Below are positions 22,216 through 35,439 of a stretch of 64,000 nucleotides of DNA, in pieces (positions within the stretch are counted from its first letter, which is position 1; every line of letters begins with the position of its first letter). Origin of the DNA: Kryptolebias marmoratus (lineage: Eukaryota > Chordata > Actinopteri > Cyprinodontiformes > Rivulidae); NCBI RefSeq assembly GCF_001649575.2, contig NC_051449.1:11059750-11123749 (forward strand). The letters run 5' to 3'. The position numbers and the translations under genes are program-made. Under the pieces are notes generated by a model, which was not told the DNA's origin, searched no databases, and was given only the letters and a program-made list of their open reading frames with translations.

Positions 22216-22290
22216 TACCACTTGTTCCAGATTTGGGGCAGCAGTTTTAGCAGAGAAGCCCAGACATCTGCCAAACTTGTGACTTGGAAA
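22216..22290 (-). mobile_element. LINE 3' end whose tail is the CCAT array
   Basis: The minus strand reads GTCTGGGCTTCTCTGCTAAA, then CTGCTGCCCCAAATCTGGAA and a GTGGTAGATGGATGG junction. This resembles the 3' end of a LINE common in fish genomes that terminates in GGATG-type repeats; a related 3' end is seen at 48012-48060. Only the extreme 3' end remains. Confidence 0.55.
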
Positions 22291-22436
22291 ATATCAAGCA
22301 AATGTGTCTGTTATGTAAATACAGTGTTTCTGTGGGAGGCTTGGAGCTTAAAAATACTTTTAAGATGGCTGTCTTAAATGTATTAAGTAACAACAGACAT
22401 AATTCTAGAGATTCTTTCCTGGACCTTTGGTTAAAG

Positions 22437-22628
22437 AAGTGGGCTCCAATCCTGGTCCTGGAGGGTCACTGTCCTGCATGTTTTAGGTGTTTCTCTGCTT
22501 TGACACACCTGATTTGAATGACTTAGTGATTAACAGGCTTCCGCAGAACTTGAAAACCTGCTGAAGAGCAGAGAAACAACTAAAACATGCAGGACAGTGG
22601 CCCTCCAGGACCAGATTGGACACCACTG
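22437..22628. mobile_element. hAT-type foldback MITE, copy 1
   Basis: This 192-base element is a long palindrome: the left arm GGTCCTGGAGGGTCACTGTC and GCATGTTTTAG returns in reverse complement on the right arm as CTAAAACATGC and GACAGTGGCCCTCCAGGACC. The flanks are GGTTAAAG on the left and GGTTAGAG on the right, an 8-base target duplication with one mismatch, as expected for the hAT superfamily. It has no coding capacity. Confidence 0.85.
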
Positions 22629-23940
22629 GGTTAGAGTTTTCTTGGTTGTGAGTCATGCCACAATCTTCTGACTCCGCATCGCCCCGTGAAGATCTCGTCC
22701 TGTAAGCACTGAAAGTTTTAGGAAACACTGTTTTATCTTGGAAATAATAAGAGACGTCTTTGAGTCTCGTCTGGGGGCCACAGAGTTCTGAATTTATGAC
22801 GAAAGCTAAGCAGCTTTGAGATTAAAAGTTCAGTCAAATGTAACTCCAGGAAAAAAAAAATAAAGGTCTTCTCATCGTTTAAATGGACCACAGAGACTGA
22901 ATGTGAGAGTAGATTATGCTCTAAAAATGTGGGTTTATATTATTGGTAGCTTTTTTTTTTTTTTTAATTTTTTCCTCATTTTTTTAAAATGTGCAGTTTT
23001 ACTTTTAAAAAAAAGGATGAAAAATCACATTTTTCATCCTCTGACAGTATAATTTTGTTAGGCATTGATCTGCATGGACTTTTTACTTCTGTTTGAATGT
23101 TGAAGCATTTAATGGAAAAGTTGTTTTTTTTTAATTCAAAGAAGCTCTGTGTTGGTTTTTTTTTTCTTTTATCTCCAGATCATGCTTTTCCTCAGGAGAA
23201 AATTGTGTATTAAAGGTGCTGCAGCTTGATCAGGGCTGCAGAATGAAATTATTTTCATCTCAAAATGTGATTGAAAACACAGCCATAATACAAACTAGTT
23301 AATGAGACTTGAATGTCAAAATGAGAGCCAAGTATGACAAACTAAAAATACAGATGTTGCAGTTCAAAATGGCTGTCTATAATCCAAAATTAATTGTAAG
23401 TTTGCAAGATGTGCAGCTACTGAAGATGCAGAAGCTCCTTTTTTAGACTCAAAATGTGTTTAGTGAACATATATATACGGCACATCATCATTTTTATAAG
23501 TGATGAAAAGTTTTCGGTTTGTATTTCTCTCTTATGTGAGCCCACAATGCGGACTCAAAAGATCTCTCAGTACAAAAACAAAATCTGCCCATTGTTTGGT
23601 TGCAAAATTCTGCAGAGCATAATGATGCACAGTCAGTTCGGGTTCAGCCAAATGCAGCTGAAATGCAGCAAAGTGAAATGGATGAAAGCTAATCGTTTGT
23701 TCCAAAAAGGACTAAAACACGCAGTGAAAGCAGCACAGATGTTTTGAAGTTGAGGGAAGGAGCATTGTTCTAAAAATACAACTGTGGAGGACAGAAATGA
23801 AGGTTTAACAACTCAGATATGAATAATAATCGCAGATCCTTGCAGGAAAAGCTAGTACAACAAGAAAACAAAAAGTCCAGCTGTTCCTCAGGTTTGGATG
23901 ATTCAAGAATTCAGGCAGGCATTTCTTTCTTTTGGAGGAG

Positions 23941-24355
23941 TGTTGTGGAATTTTCTTTAACAAGAGGACAACGAAGAGTTTTGTCTTAGGATAATTTATT
24001 TAAGCTATATAGCTGAGAATCACTGTGCTGAGGTGAGTCAACAGAGTGAGTCTGAAGCTTTACAGATAGCTCCCCCTTCTTATACCATTGTAGGATGAGG
24101 AGGGGTCGGGGGGAACAGAAGGGTCAGATAGCTGATCACAAGGGGAGGTAACCCAGGAACACATCCTTTATAAGCTTGTAGGCACATACTGGTAAATTTC
24201 CATACAGTCAGGAGGGGTCAGGGGGAAACAAAAGGACCAGATAACACATACATCCTGGCACCCTATAGGGATAAGAATAAAGGCATTCCTAACTAAACTA
24301 AATCATGGTGGTCACATGCAGCAAGAATCACTTAAACAGTATTTTTCCCATTACA
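23941..24355 (-). mobile_element. Probable solo LTR of an endogenous retrovirus-like element
   Basis: Read on the minus strand, the block starts with TG, ends with CA and has LTR-like order: a U3-like part, a TATAAG box (plus positions 24079-24084), a GGGGGAGCT start region, and an AATAAA signal (23995-24000) about 80 bases later. No gag, pol or env sequence is adjacent, so it looks like a solo LTR left by recombination. The flanking bases (GGAG and AGAG) are only a partial target duplication. No viral protein is encoded. Confidence 0.55.
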
Positions 24356-24561
24356 AGAGCATCTTATTTGTAGCTAAATTATAAGATTTTATAGCCTCAA
24401 CTTCAAGCAGGTAATTCTGATATTAATGACGTTATATGACCTATGTACACTTCTATAGACAACAAAATGAACCCCATATGAGTTATGTTTGCATTAAAGG
24501 CTTAACTGTCCAGGCTGATGTATTGAACCTTTACTGTAACTTTAAGTCAGTATATATTCTC

Positions 24562-24564
<3 letters not shown>

Positions 24565-24602
<38 letters not shown>
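24565..24602. repeat. (TG)n microsatellite
   Basis: An uninterrupted GT run of about 19 units. Confidence 0.95.
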
Positions 24603-24603
<1 letters not shown>

Positions 24604-26210
24604 AAACAGTTCCAGACAGCACCACGGCAGATTAATTGTTTCCTGTGAAAAGACCTCTCTTGGTAAAACACCAATAATGAGTCTGATTAAGGACTTGAGC
24701 ACTTGTTAATTACCCCTCTGTTGTGTCCAGGCGGTGAAAAACTGCTTCTGGCTTCAGTCTGAAAACTTCCCAGCCTCTCGTCGCGCCGCCACAGACGGAG
24801 GCGTGATTTCATGGGCGCAAGCGATGACCCAAGCGTACAGTAACGATCGGTGATGAACTCCGAGGCGTCTTCTATGATTGAACGGACGGAGCGGAGCGAG
24901 GGAAAGGCAGACAGCTGCACTTGGGGCAGGTGCTCGGACAGCTGAAGGAGTCATGGCAGGCCTGAGGGCGAAGGGGACGTGACTGATGGCAGAGCTGGTC
25001 GTACTGACAGCAGGCAGCATGGCTGAGAGGGAACAGCTTGTTTTTTCTTTTTGTTTTCCTTTTTTTTTTAATCAGCAGCCATCGCAGATTGATGTGCTTC
25101 TGCTGACAGGATTTGTTATGAGCAGTTAAAATGTCATTCACACTGATGTGGTTTTATTTCTTTTACTTATTCTAAAATCAATCTTGAGGGGTCACCCTGC
25201 CTCTGCAGACTCACCAAAAAAAAAAAGACCAAATTTTACAATATTTGATAGAAAACGTATCACCTTGTTGTAGTTTTCTTCCCCTGAGTCGAGTGCTAAA
25301 TCTGTCTGTTGAGTTATTTTTAACAGATGAAGATGATTTCTTTGTTTCTTCTTCTATTTCCTTCGCTTCAGCTGCTCGTAAAAGTCTCCTTACCATCAGC
25401 TGGAGCGTAATTTTTGCAAAGCTGTTTGCAAATTCTGGAAAATCAAATCGCGCCACTCCCAGTTGCTCCTCTCCAAAGTGGCTCCTGTAAAGTTTCGGTA
25501 TTGATTGTGCACGTGCAGCTTTGCATTATTGCTCTGCTGTAGTTAAATTGCCGATGTGCAGCGTCAGCAGGGGAGCCACAGAGGAGCCTGATCCTGGAGC
25601 TTCTGTCTCCACGCTGTTCCAACCGCTCTCCTGTTACCTGAGACAACCCGTTTCTGGTTTGGTTTCTTTTCCAGTTTGACTCTCGCAGCTCGAATATTTC
25701 AACTTTCCTTTTAACTGTTCAGTCAAAAATCAGTTTCTTATATTCAAACACACGCGCCATCCTGTGTGCTCTTCGTTTAATCTCCATATTTTCACTCTAA
25801 GCGGCAGTGTGATACACCTAAAATGTGCAATTTGATCCAATTATTTTAGTTCATTTTTCACGACAGGGCTGAATGATGGTCCAGTTGATGCCAGTGAAGA
25901 TTCAGCACTGATCTGGTGTCAGCCAACAAAATGCCAGTAAACTCTAGAGAAATACACTGACAGCTGATACTGCAAGCTGTGTTTCCGTAGTACAGTAAAT
26001 GTCAAACACAGATTTGTCTCGGAAAAATGTATTCTCATTTATCTTCTTATTCTGATGCTACATGTATTCTAAAACTATAAATGATCTTTATGATAACGGA
26101 ACTCAAAAACATGTTCAGGTTGAATTGTATAAATGTGGCACGAGTTACCAAGTGACAGACAGTAAAAAAAGACAGAGTGGAAAAGCAGACATTTATTGTA
26201 AATACTTATT

Positions 26211-26532
26211 TTACCGGGTACACACCTAACTGACTTGGGCTTGTACTAGGTACTAAGCTCCAGGTTTGTGTATCTGTATGTACCAGGTACATACATACCC
26301 GGGAAGTAGTAACTATGTGCTAGATACATACAAGGTATGTACCAGGTTAGTACCAAGTACCTGAGAAGTAAAAAGGTACATATCAGGTATGTTATAGATG
26401 TGTTCTTATGGGGTACATGCCAGCTACGTACATGGTATTTATCTGTTACATATGTATGTAGTAAGTAGTAGGTTCAGTATGTACCCAGTAAACACCCAAT
26501 AAGTACCACATATGTACCTGTTAGGTGCTAGG
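26211..26532. repeat. Degenerate GTAC-rich array
   Basis: Over about 320 bases the motifs GGTAC, TACCAGGTAC, GTATGTAC and AGTACC recur many times on both strands with irregular spacing. It is not a clean tandem repeat and has no coding capacity. The density of self-complementary GTAC units is striking compared with the flanks. Its origin is unknown. Confidence 0.7.
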
Positions 26533-28432
26533 CTCTGACAAAATCTTCTTAATTCCACACATTCCTGCTGCTTCAGATGCAAAATTAAACCTTATTTCGT
26601 AAAACAAGCTAATAGAAGTTCAGTTTCTGTTTCTAAATACTATTATGGGATACATTTTCAACCTGTGCCCCAACTCCAAATCTACCACAAAGTTGTCTTC
26701 TCTCTGAAAACATCTGCACAGTTAGTATTCACCGCAAGACCTGCTTTGCATTTGGTCGCTCAGGTGTTGATAATAATATTTGTCTGCTTTTTATCGACAG
26801 AGCACTTATTTGCTGTTTGGATGCTGCAGATGAAAAAAAAAAAAGATGTATTTTTTTGTAAACAAGGGGTGGAGGATAATGCTTCTCCACCTGGCATTGT
26901 TAGCCTCAAGTGGCTGCTTCGGTTTTCTGCTCTGCTGTTGAGTGAGGGCAGCTGATAATGATCAGTTTTCCAAACAGTGGCAGCTGTTGACAGTCAGGTA
27001 CATCGAGTTTTTCCCTTATTTTTTTCCCTTATTTTTCTAGACTGATGGCTGTGATTGCAGATAAATGAGGTCAGGGGTTTAGAGCATTTCCAGCTTTTAT
27101 TTTAATGACTGCATGCCCCCCCCCACTATGCTACTATTGAACTAAAATTTGTTTAATTCTGATTTATCTGAAACAATGAGGAGGAGGAAAAAATGAAAAA
27201 GAAATTAGCTGCAAAAGAAACTCTGCTTTGACGAATGTGCTTGTTTGAGTTTAATTTAGAGCGCCATGAAGATGTCAGATAAGCAGTGATCACTGGGGGG
27301 AGCTAGCAGGCAGAGGAAGAGTTTCAGGTTTATTGGCAGATCCATAAAAAGCTGACTGCTGGTCCCCTGGAAACAAACACATCACTGATAACTTCAGCAA
27401 GAATGCATTCAAAGCTTAATGCTTTTTTAACTTTGGCAGGCAGGATTTATTTAACGAGCTCTGCCTGGAGATGCTGCCTCACGGAACAGACAAATAATGA
27501 AGCTGAATAGACATGATCACGTAAGCTAATACAAATGTGTTTTTTAAAGAAAGCTGCTCTCATTCATTTGACTTCCCCAGTTAGTTTGTTTTTTTTCTTT
27601 TTTTGGAGCATAATTGCTGCTAGGCATCTATGTCTAATCTGTCATGACATTCACTCTTTGTTCCTCTCACCTCCTCCTGTTTATTGAAGCTCTGAAAAAG
27701 CACTCCAGACCCTGGCTTTTTGTTTAAAGCCAAATTTGTCTTGTAAATTGTACCTTTTTGGCTTTTACCTTATTGACGCCTTCCGCAGTTAATTTTCCGC
27801 GGAGTGCTACCCTGTCGGAGGTGAGATTTAATCTCCTGGTAAATGGCTGCAGAAAGTCTGTTAGGATGGATGAAAACAGACGACACAGAGAGGACGGAGA
27901 CCGTCACACGTCTGGGATTAAACAGACGTTCAGCTCAGAAGTGAGACTTGGCGGAAAGTTGTGGAGCTCCTCGAGGACACGAGGCCCGAGTGTCGAGACT
28001 GATACTGTGTGCTGTTCTGCCATGAAAACATTTGTTTCACACAAAACAAAACAAAACAAAAACTCTCCCAAGGCACATGTTTAATTGACTTAAATAGAGA
28101 AAGATATTTAAGTAATGACTGATTCTTGCAGATAACTTTTTAATCTAACACTTGAAAACACAACTTGTTGAATGAAAACTGAAATTAATTTAACTCATTT
28201 TCAGTCAATATGCAATATGTGTTATTATATAGCACAACTGTAAAAATATATTTATTATCTGTAGTGATTTCTTTAAGAATGAAGCTTTTAAGTTGCTTTA
28301 AAGCTCAACTTCTTTGACTTCAGCTTAACTGACTTCAACTAACTTTATATTTTTTATTAAATGAACCAATATATCTTTTGTCATGTTTGATAATATAAGC
28401 CTTATAGTTATTGCCTGCTGCCTAAAGACAAA

Positions 28433-28845
28433 AAAGTGGGTGATAATGTTTTTGACAGTGTCTGTGTTTCTGCATGTGTCTGTTAGCAAACAGATCCACT
28501 GGATGAATTTTAATAAAACTTTCAGGAAGTAATCATTGGATCTACCTTTACAAGATTACCTTCTGGAGTCAGTCTAATTCAAGATGGCTGCCGTCGATAA
28601 TTGACATTAGCCAACAAATAAATTTGTTATAACTCAGTCAGTTTTATAGATATTGAGTTAAAATTTGGTGTTGTAGTAGCTGAGAGTCATGCCCAACACA
28701 TACTCTGAGTGGGAGATTGTGCATGACATTATTTTTAGGGTTTGACCAAAATGTTTACACCTCCAAAGATGATCTTAATTTAAAATCGTGGCATGAAAGG
28801 CAGCAGGCGATATGCATTCCTTCAGGAAATAGGAGGCCTTTAATT
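28433..28845 (+). repeat. Family A repeat, near full length
   Basis: Begins at GGGTGATAATGTTTTTGACA and passes through CTGTTAGCAAACAGATCC, TTCAAGATGGCTGCCGTCGA and TTGTAGTAGCTGAGAGTCAT. It ends with GGCATGAAAGGCAGCAGGCG and GCATTCCTTCAGGAAATAGG. Confidence 0.75.
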
Positions 28846-30659
28846 TTAGATCTGTTTTAATTCATTCATTCAACAAAACTGACATAAATAACACAAAGTA
28901 CTTGTTTGCACAATAAGACTGGCCTGCACAGTTAAAATGGATCAGATTAATAAAATCTCTACTTCAAGCTCAGTCATTCAATTGATCAAGGCCAGATATA
29001 TGAAACATCATAACCGCTTCATCTTGAATGAAAGCCGTAAAATCGTGTGGATTCTTCCTCCCCATGTTTTTTTATTTTCATTCAACAGACTTTACTTTGG
29101 ATGGCAGAGAGTGTTTGTGGATGATTTAGGAAGATGTCTTCACTGGATGAACTGCTGAGTGGGTGCTTTAGGCAGCAGGAGGTGATGCAGACGAGGAGGA
29201 AGAAGTAATGTAGATCCCGTATAGGTTGTAGCAAATCAAGGAGGGAGCTGACATCCAGGAATCGTATTAGTGGTTAAAAAAGGAAGGACAGCACAGCACA
29301 AAAACAGATCCATGGCTTGGGAAAAGTGTGAGGTTCACTTGACTTTACTTTAAAACTAAACTTTTATGAAGCTACAGTAAAGTTGGAGTTACCTTTTATA
29401 TGTTTCAGGTCATTTATGTGTCTTCTCTGTAAAATAAATCCCCCTTGAAGGCTCTTTTTATACCCCCCTGAGGCAAAGTTTGTCCAACTCTGATACAAAT
29501 GTTTCCTACCTTTGTGGCAGTGACTCACATCGTGGACTTTCTTTCTTTTCCTTCTTTATCTGAGATCGTTCGGTTCTCTTCCCTCCCGTAGATGAGTGGT
29601 TCGAAAAGGCTTGGAGCGCTGCAGAGGCTGTGCATGATTTCTAAAGGAAATACTTTCGCGTGTGTTTGTGCAACCCCAAATAGCTGTGCTAACAAGAATG
29701 TGGATTTTGTGCACACAGATGTGACACATTCTTGCCGTACAAACAGTGGTTTTAAACTGGAACTATTTCTGCTCAAATGTGGGAGGAAAAGGTAACTCTG
29801 CTTTGTTTCACTGGCAGACAATATAGCAGCCTTGGCAGCATACTGTCTTTTTTTTTCATCCCATGCAAATCTCTCTTCTCCCCCCCCCAGCTTTCTGAAA
29901 CTACAGCGTGGAGAAGATTGTCAGTCAAAAATGCGCTCTAAGTTTAAGATAACACTTGAAATCCCACATAAAAAGAGCCACACCTGTGTTTGTTCCTTTG
30001 CATTGCCTCCTGTTTCCATTTCCTGATGTAATGGACATGCCAGTAATGAGTGCTCAGATGATCTGATGCAGGCTGACAGGTCTCCATATTATCAGTTTCT
30101 GAGCTCAGAGCAGAGTGTGAGGAGGGAAGTCTGCTAGAACTAAATATAAGCCCCTGTGGAAGGACAAAACCTTTATATATAGAGAGAGAGGAAGGGAAGA
30201 GGGGGGGAGAAGTCAGAGCAGATGTGATAGCTTTCCAGTAATTTTACATCCAATTTTTGCCACCTCTTTTCTGTTTTCTGTCTTGTTTTTAAGGCAAAAA
30301 AAAAAAAAAGAAAAACATTTTCAAAGGCTCCAACCTGTGCATCTTTGTGATCTGAAATTAGTTTTTGCTGTTAAAAGGATGCATGAAAGGTGCGCTCAAA
30401 TTGACAGTTTATCCAGAGAAAAATAAAAATAAAATAAAAATAGAAGGAGGGAGCATCTCATTAAGTGGTTAAAGAGAAAAAGAACAAACTAGTTTTTAGA
30501 CCGTTCAGGTTTCAGTGATGACACTCTCTGAAAAAGGAGAACTAAACCTCCCACATCCCTGCGCTCCACGGCTCTCAGCCCATCATCATCATCACCATCA
30601 TCATCTGCACCCACGGTCTCTTCATTATTGGAGCAAATCGCTGGATCTCCTTGAACACT

Positions 30660-30812
30660 TGGCGCTCTCTCCCCCCCTCTCTCTCTCTCTCCCCGTCTCT
30701 CCCTATCTCCCTGCCTCGCTTCATTATTCTGCACCTGCAGGCAGCGGACGTCTTCTCCCACACATATTTTCCTCTTTTTTTTTCTTCAATTTTTCTTCTC
30801 TTCTTCTTATTT
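30660..30812 (+). promoter_or_regulatory. Pyrimidine-rich leader of the S-isoform exon
   Basis: A nearly continuous C/T tract, including (CT)n runs at about 30667-30700 and T-rich runs at 30770-30810, leads directly to the S-isoform ATG. It is probably part of the 5' UTR or core promoter of that transcript. No TATA box was identified and the transcription start is unknown. Confidence 0.4.
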
Positions 30813-30818
30813 ACCGTC

Positions 30819-30875
30819 ATGACTTCTACAAAAGATGCGAGTGGCCCGGGGAAAGTGCCTCAGCAGCACGAGCAG
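30819..30875 (+). CDS. dpp6: dpp6 first exon, short (S) isoform N-terminus
   Basis: This exon encodes the cytoplasmic tail of the short DPP6 isoform (DPPX-S type), the form classically purified with Kv4 channels. The 19 codons read MTSTKDASGPGKVPQQHEQ and stop at a GTAGGT donor in phase 0. The human S tail, as I remember it, is MTTAKEPSASGKSVQQQEQ, also 19 residues, with matching MT-K-SGK-QQ-EQ positions. Splicing to 44896 gives [16 protein letters not shown], as in mammals. The 150 bases upstream form a long pyrimidine-rich leader with CT repeats (30660-30810), consistent with a separate promoter and 5' UTR. Identification is strong because length, phase and residues agree together. Confidence 0.9.
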
Positions 30876-31339
30876 GTAGGTAATTAGCTCCTGTAATTAG
30901 GTTGGGTTTTTTTTTTTTAAGCGCTCTTCATCTCCCATTAACAGCAAACTGGAGCGCAGGCGCAGCCAGCTGATCAGATGCAAACACGAGATCTGAATGC
31001 TTTCTGTTTGATCCTTTAAAAAAAAAAAAACTGTTTTTTTCCGTGTTTAATTTTCAGATCTAGGCATGCATGAATGCACAAGCTCTAAACTTCAGCATTA
31101 AAATTTAAGTAACTCCTGTCATAACTTTAACTCACAGGTGGAGCTTCCTTAAATAACAGCCTGTGAATGAAGTCTGGTCTGACTATCAGGAAGAAATAGT
31201 GCTCTGACTTTAATTTGTTTAGCTTTCTGCAATACTTTGGAAGGCAATGAGGATGCAAACGTGTTTTTTTAGAAAAAAAAAAAAAGAAGTTTGCATAACT
31301 ACCCCCCATTGCAACATAATTTGTGTTTGTGATCGCCTC

Positions 31340-31615
31340 TCGTGAAGCAGGATTTTAGTGAGACTTTTAGAAAGTAGTGACTGGATGTACATCTACAACT
31401 GATTAATGTTTGGAGCCAACCCAATTCAAGATGGCCACCACAGCTAATCAATATTAGAAAACACAAAATGGCTGTAACTCAGCTCGGCGTGGAAGTAGCT
31501 GAAAGTCACCCCCAACACATAATTTGAGCACCAACAGAGCACACGAGATCTCGGTTTAAAAGTTTGACATGCAAGGTAGCAGGAAATACGCATTCTTTCA
31601 AGGAATACAAGCTTC
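31340..31615 (+). repeat. Family A repeat
   Basis: Contains GCAGGATTTTAGTGAGACTT, ATTCAAGATGGCCACCACAG, GGAAGTAGCTGAAAGTCACC and ends with AAGGTAGCAGGAAATACGCA followed by TTCTTTCAAGGAATACAAGC. The 5' terminal part is missing. Confidence 0.75.
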
Positions 31616-34600
31616 ATTATTTTAAAGATGATATGTCGACTACAGTGGATATCAGAATGCCGTTCATGTAAAGCTGAACTATGATGATGATTAATGCATT
31701 TATTAACGTTCAGTCACATAAAATGTGTATTAGCCCTAACCTATATGTGAAAATGTAAAAGGTATATTTTTTTTCTGAGAATGCAAAATCGAGGCACACA
31801 TTCTAGCTGAGTTTGGGTCAGCAGTTCATTTATACTGAAAAAGATGTGGTAGAATAGCATTAAATTACTTTAGAAAGTAATTTAAAGTGTTGATAAGAGA
31901 TTCATACAAAACAAAACAGCATCTCAAGGCAAAAATTGCTTCGTGAAAATGATTTTACACTTCTCTTCTTTTTGTAAAATGCTCACATCGTGATCGACAC
32001 AATTTTCTTTAAAGAGAAAAAAGAAGTTCCTGAAACCCCACCGGTACAAATTTTGGACCATTTAAAAGTCCTAAATGTGCTTTTTTAGAGAACAAAAGAA
32101 GCTGGCTGAGTAGCATGCAAAAGGAGTGAGATATTCAGGTTTGCAAATGTCCACTACAGAGGACATTTGTCCAAACGGAATACACCCAAACTCATGCAGG
32201 TTTTCAGGTAATAAACTCCATTTACAAATTGTAATGTGTCAACACTTGCAAAAGTGAAAAAGTACTTTTGACGTAGAGCTTTTGTTTAGTAGAAAACACT
32301 GAAAGGATTCAGTGATGTGCAGACAGCCGGTCCACTTCTGGGTAACTTTGTTTTAACCACTGATATCATGATTTAGGTTGAAAAAAAAAAGCTTCATCAA
32401 AATGAACCCATGTTTGCTCATTTGGAGTGAGAGCCTCTTGACAACAAATGCAGTTACATAACACTTGTTGATTGTTGAGTATTTTGCTGTAAAGTGCATT
32501 TACAAAACTGAACATGCGAGCACAGAGAGACAAGGACTTTTTTTTTTAAGAGAGATAAAATCTGCAGAATGTAAGGAACCCTCATCAGCAGCTTTAGTTG
32601 ACTGGATGAAGTTTTTCTTTTCTTCTTCTTCTTTTTTTAAAAATTTTCTTTCAGTGCAGTCAGAATCTTCGTATATTTCAAAGTGTTTGCTTCTTGCGCA
32701 TTTCTAAAAGCGGAACTGCAGACTCAACAGCAGCACGGCAGATCTTTAGCCGTGTTCGGATCAGAATGAGAGAGCGCGAGTTCTTTTGAAGGTTGAAAGA
32801 AAATCGAATGTTTCACAGAAAGCGAGATGCACGCAGGCATCATAGCAGCACGGTTATTACTCTGCAATCATTTCACCTCTGCTGAAAAGGAATGATGCAT
32901 CTTTATCATTTCCAATGGATTTTCATATCTGACTGACCTCACTTGTTTTTCCTTTTTTTTCCCTTAAGGTGACTGGAAAATGCACTCCATCATCAATATC
33001 ACATGGGCTTTTGAGAGCAGATTTGCACGTTGGTAATATCAGTTTCAGTCCTTCCTGTGCATCTGGAGTTTCAGCACACAGGGACTGAAACAGAGAAATA
33101 AAAATATCAGTGCAGAGAAAAAGTACATCTGAGCTTCCTGCATCAACATGACTGCTGACAGTGGGAGGAATGCAGATTTTAGTGCACTAAAGCAACACTT
33201 TCTGAATCCGGTCTGAATCTGAAGAATATGTGAGTCAAGTTATTTGCCCTTTCAGGACGTTGCTGCTTTTATTCCTTTAACGCCACTGTTGTTGTAGACG
33301 ATGGAGCTCTGAAGCCTTTTTTTCTTTTTTACAATAAGCTGTTGCTCTGAAAAGCTGTTAGTATGATCACACCTCTCTAGCTGCTGCACGTGATGCTTTC
33401 AAAGTCAGCTCATGGTCTTATTCAAGGTAGCCTTTTATTTATTTATTTATTTTTAACTGTATTCTGCACATGAGCTCATTCTGACTAAAGGAACCAAAGG
33501 TGATATATCCAGGAAACAAATAAACAAAACAGAGCTGTTGGATGAGATTGGAGCAACTCACACTAAATTTACTTTTTAGTTAAATTTTTTTTTTTTTATT
33601 TGGCCTAGAATTTCATCATGCCAGGGCTCTTGTAATTACCCAGAAAACACAACAGAGCTCTTATCTTTCCCGCACCTCGGAGTGGATTTAATTTCCAGCG
33701 ACATTCAGAGGAATATATTCAGTTAGAAAAAGAAAAGGTACAGAGATACTTTCGACTGATCTATTCTTCAGCGATTCGACTGCAGTCGTGTTGTTGTGTG
33801 CTGCTCTTCCTCTGATGATTAAAAGATACTCTGGCAGCTTTGTCCAGAGGCAGGCAGTAACTCATATCCTCTGAGAAACACTTTCTTTTACCCCCTTCAT
33901 CTTCCCTTTGTCTCCTTTGTAAATTGTTGAAAAGTCGCACAAAAGAGAGAAAAAAAAATGTTAGTGGCGGTCTGAAGTTTTCACTCACTGGTAATGGATT
34001 TGAATGTCACGACAAAAACTTCTTTCCTCTGCAGGGGCAAAATGATTGTACATCCATTAATATTAGAAGAAACAAGGCTCTGGTGGATGAGTTTAGTTTT
34101 TCTAAAACTACTTGTGCGCACCGAGCAGCACATTTAAGGCTCGTTGTTGAGCAGAAAACACTTTGACCAGACAGCCATGCACACATTTCTAAACTTCTGG
34201 TTGCCCGTTCTTCTGTTTGGCAGAGCTGGTACAGTTCAGTTATAGTTTTTGGTGTCATGGGACAGGTTTGAACTTGAAACCAGGTCCACATATTTACCTT
34301 GGGGAGGCATTTGTAAAAAAAAAGAAAAAAGTTAAATGACAGCCTGCTTCATTTGGTCCACACTCAACTTTCACAGTGTGCAAACTCAGTTTCAGCCGTC
34401 CTGCTGTTAGGTTATGCTGAAAAATGTGGCTGTCCTCTTTAATTGTTGCACTTTTATTAATACGGCAACTGTCAATAAAGAGTTTTCAGAAAATGATGGT
34501 ACCACCACCGTTCCAAATAGTTGGTACCATGTCTTTGGGGTTAAATGTCTTACTCCTTGTAAAGGTAGTGTATGCAAAAGGGTCAGAAGGTGAACAGAAA

Positions 34601-35439
34601 AATCATCATCAGCCATCCATTTCAGTTTCTTGTCATTCCTTTTATTTGTTCTTCTGACAGACTTTTCTCCCCAGCTGCCAAAACACACTGTTTTTATAGC
34701 TAATTGGCAACACACCTGTGCTTGAGTGGACTGAGCCACAATGAAACAGGTCAAGCAACAAACATCTAAACAGAAAAACATGAATACAATTATTTATCTA
34801 ATTTACAAACTCATCAGCATAATGAAATGGTCTGCAAAATAAACTATGTAATACAAGATAATTCAGAAAATTACTTTAAAGATAAACAAAGCAATACTCA
34901 AAAGAAAACCCTCTAATTGGCAGAGCCCAGCCAGGTAATCAATGACATCATCAGCCATTAAAGCAGGAAATGCTGGGCCGGCCCCTCCCATACTCCTGCC
35001 CTGCTGCAGATCTACAAGGACAAACAATTGTGAGTAAAAGAGAAAACAAATACCATAAACATACCTTGAAACAAATTCAAACAATGGTCCAGAAGTATAA
35101 GTTTTAACCTAAACATAAATAGATGGAAACTGCAACATAATGCTAACACAAACAAACCCAGGATAGTAAGTGAAGCAAAATTGCAAAGTAATATTTAAAT
35201 CTAAGCATTACAACCAACCAGAGAAAGTAAGTGAATCAGAAATAAAAATAAGGGACAAGTGGCAAACAAACTGAACCACTTTGTCACACTCCTTCAAACA
35301 GACATCTGATCATTGTAGACAAACAGCTTTGTCAAGATTCATCATTACTCAAACATATGACTGATTTAGAAGTAGTTGTTGGCCTGTAAATCTTCTCTGT
35401 TACCTTGGTATTTCAGTGACTTTTCCTGTTGTTTCCTGA

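Larger units (their letters stand above)
17394..30818 (+). other. dpp6: Intron up to the S-isoform exon
   Basis: A 13.4 kb non-coding stretch. It contains a family A pair (18635-19075), a family B copy (about 19965-20450), a LINE tail with a CCAT array (22105-22290), a hAT MITE (22437-22628), a probable solo LTR (23941-24355), a GT microsatellite (24565-24602), a GTAC-rich degenerate array (26211-26532) and a full family A copy (28433-28845). No exon was recognised. Confidence 0.7.

Noticed and set aside
22008..22282. Open frames on both strands with MDGW or HPSI repeats
   Set aside because: They are translations of the CCAT tetranucleotide array.
27758..28084. Open frame of 108 codons on the + strand
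   Set aside because: No recognisable domain, no convincing splice context, and no link to dpp6 exons.
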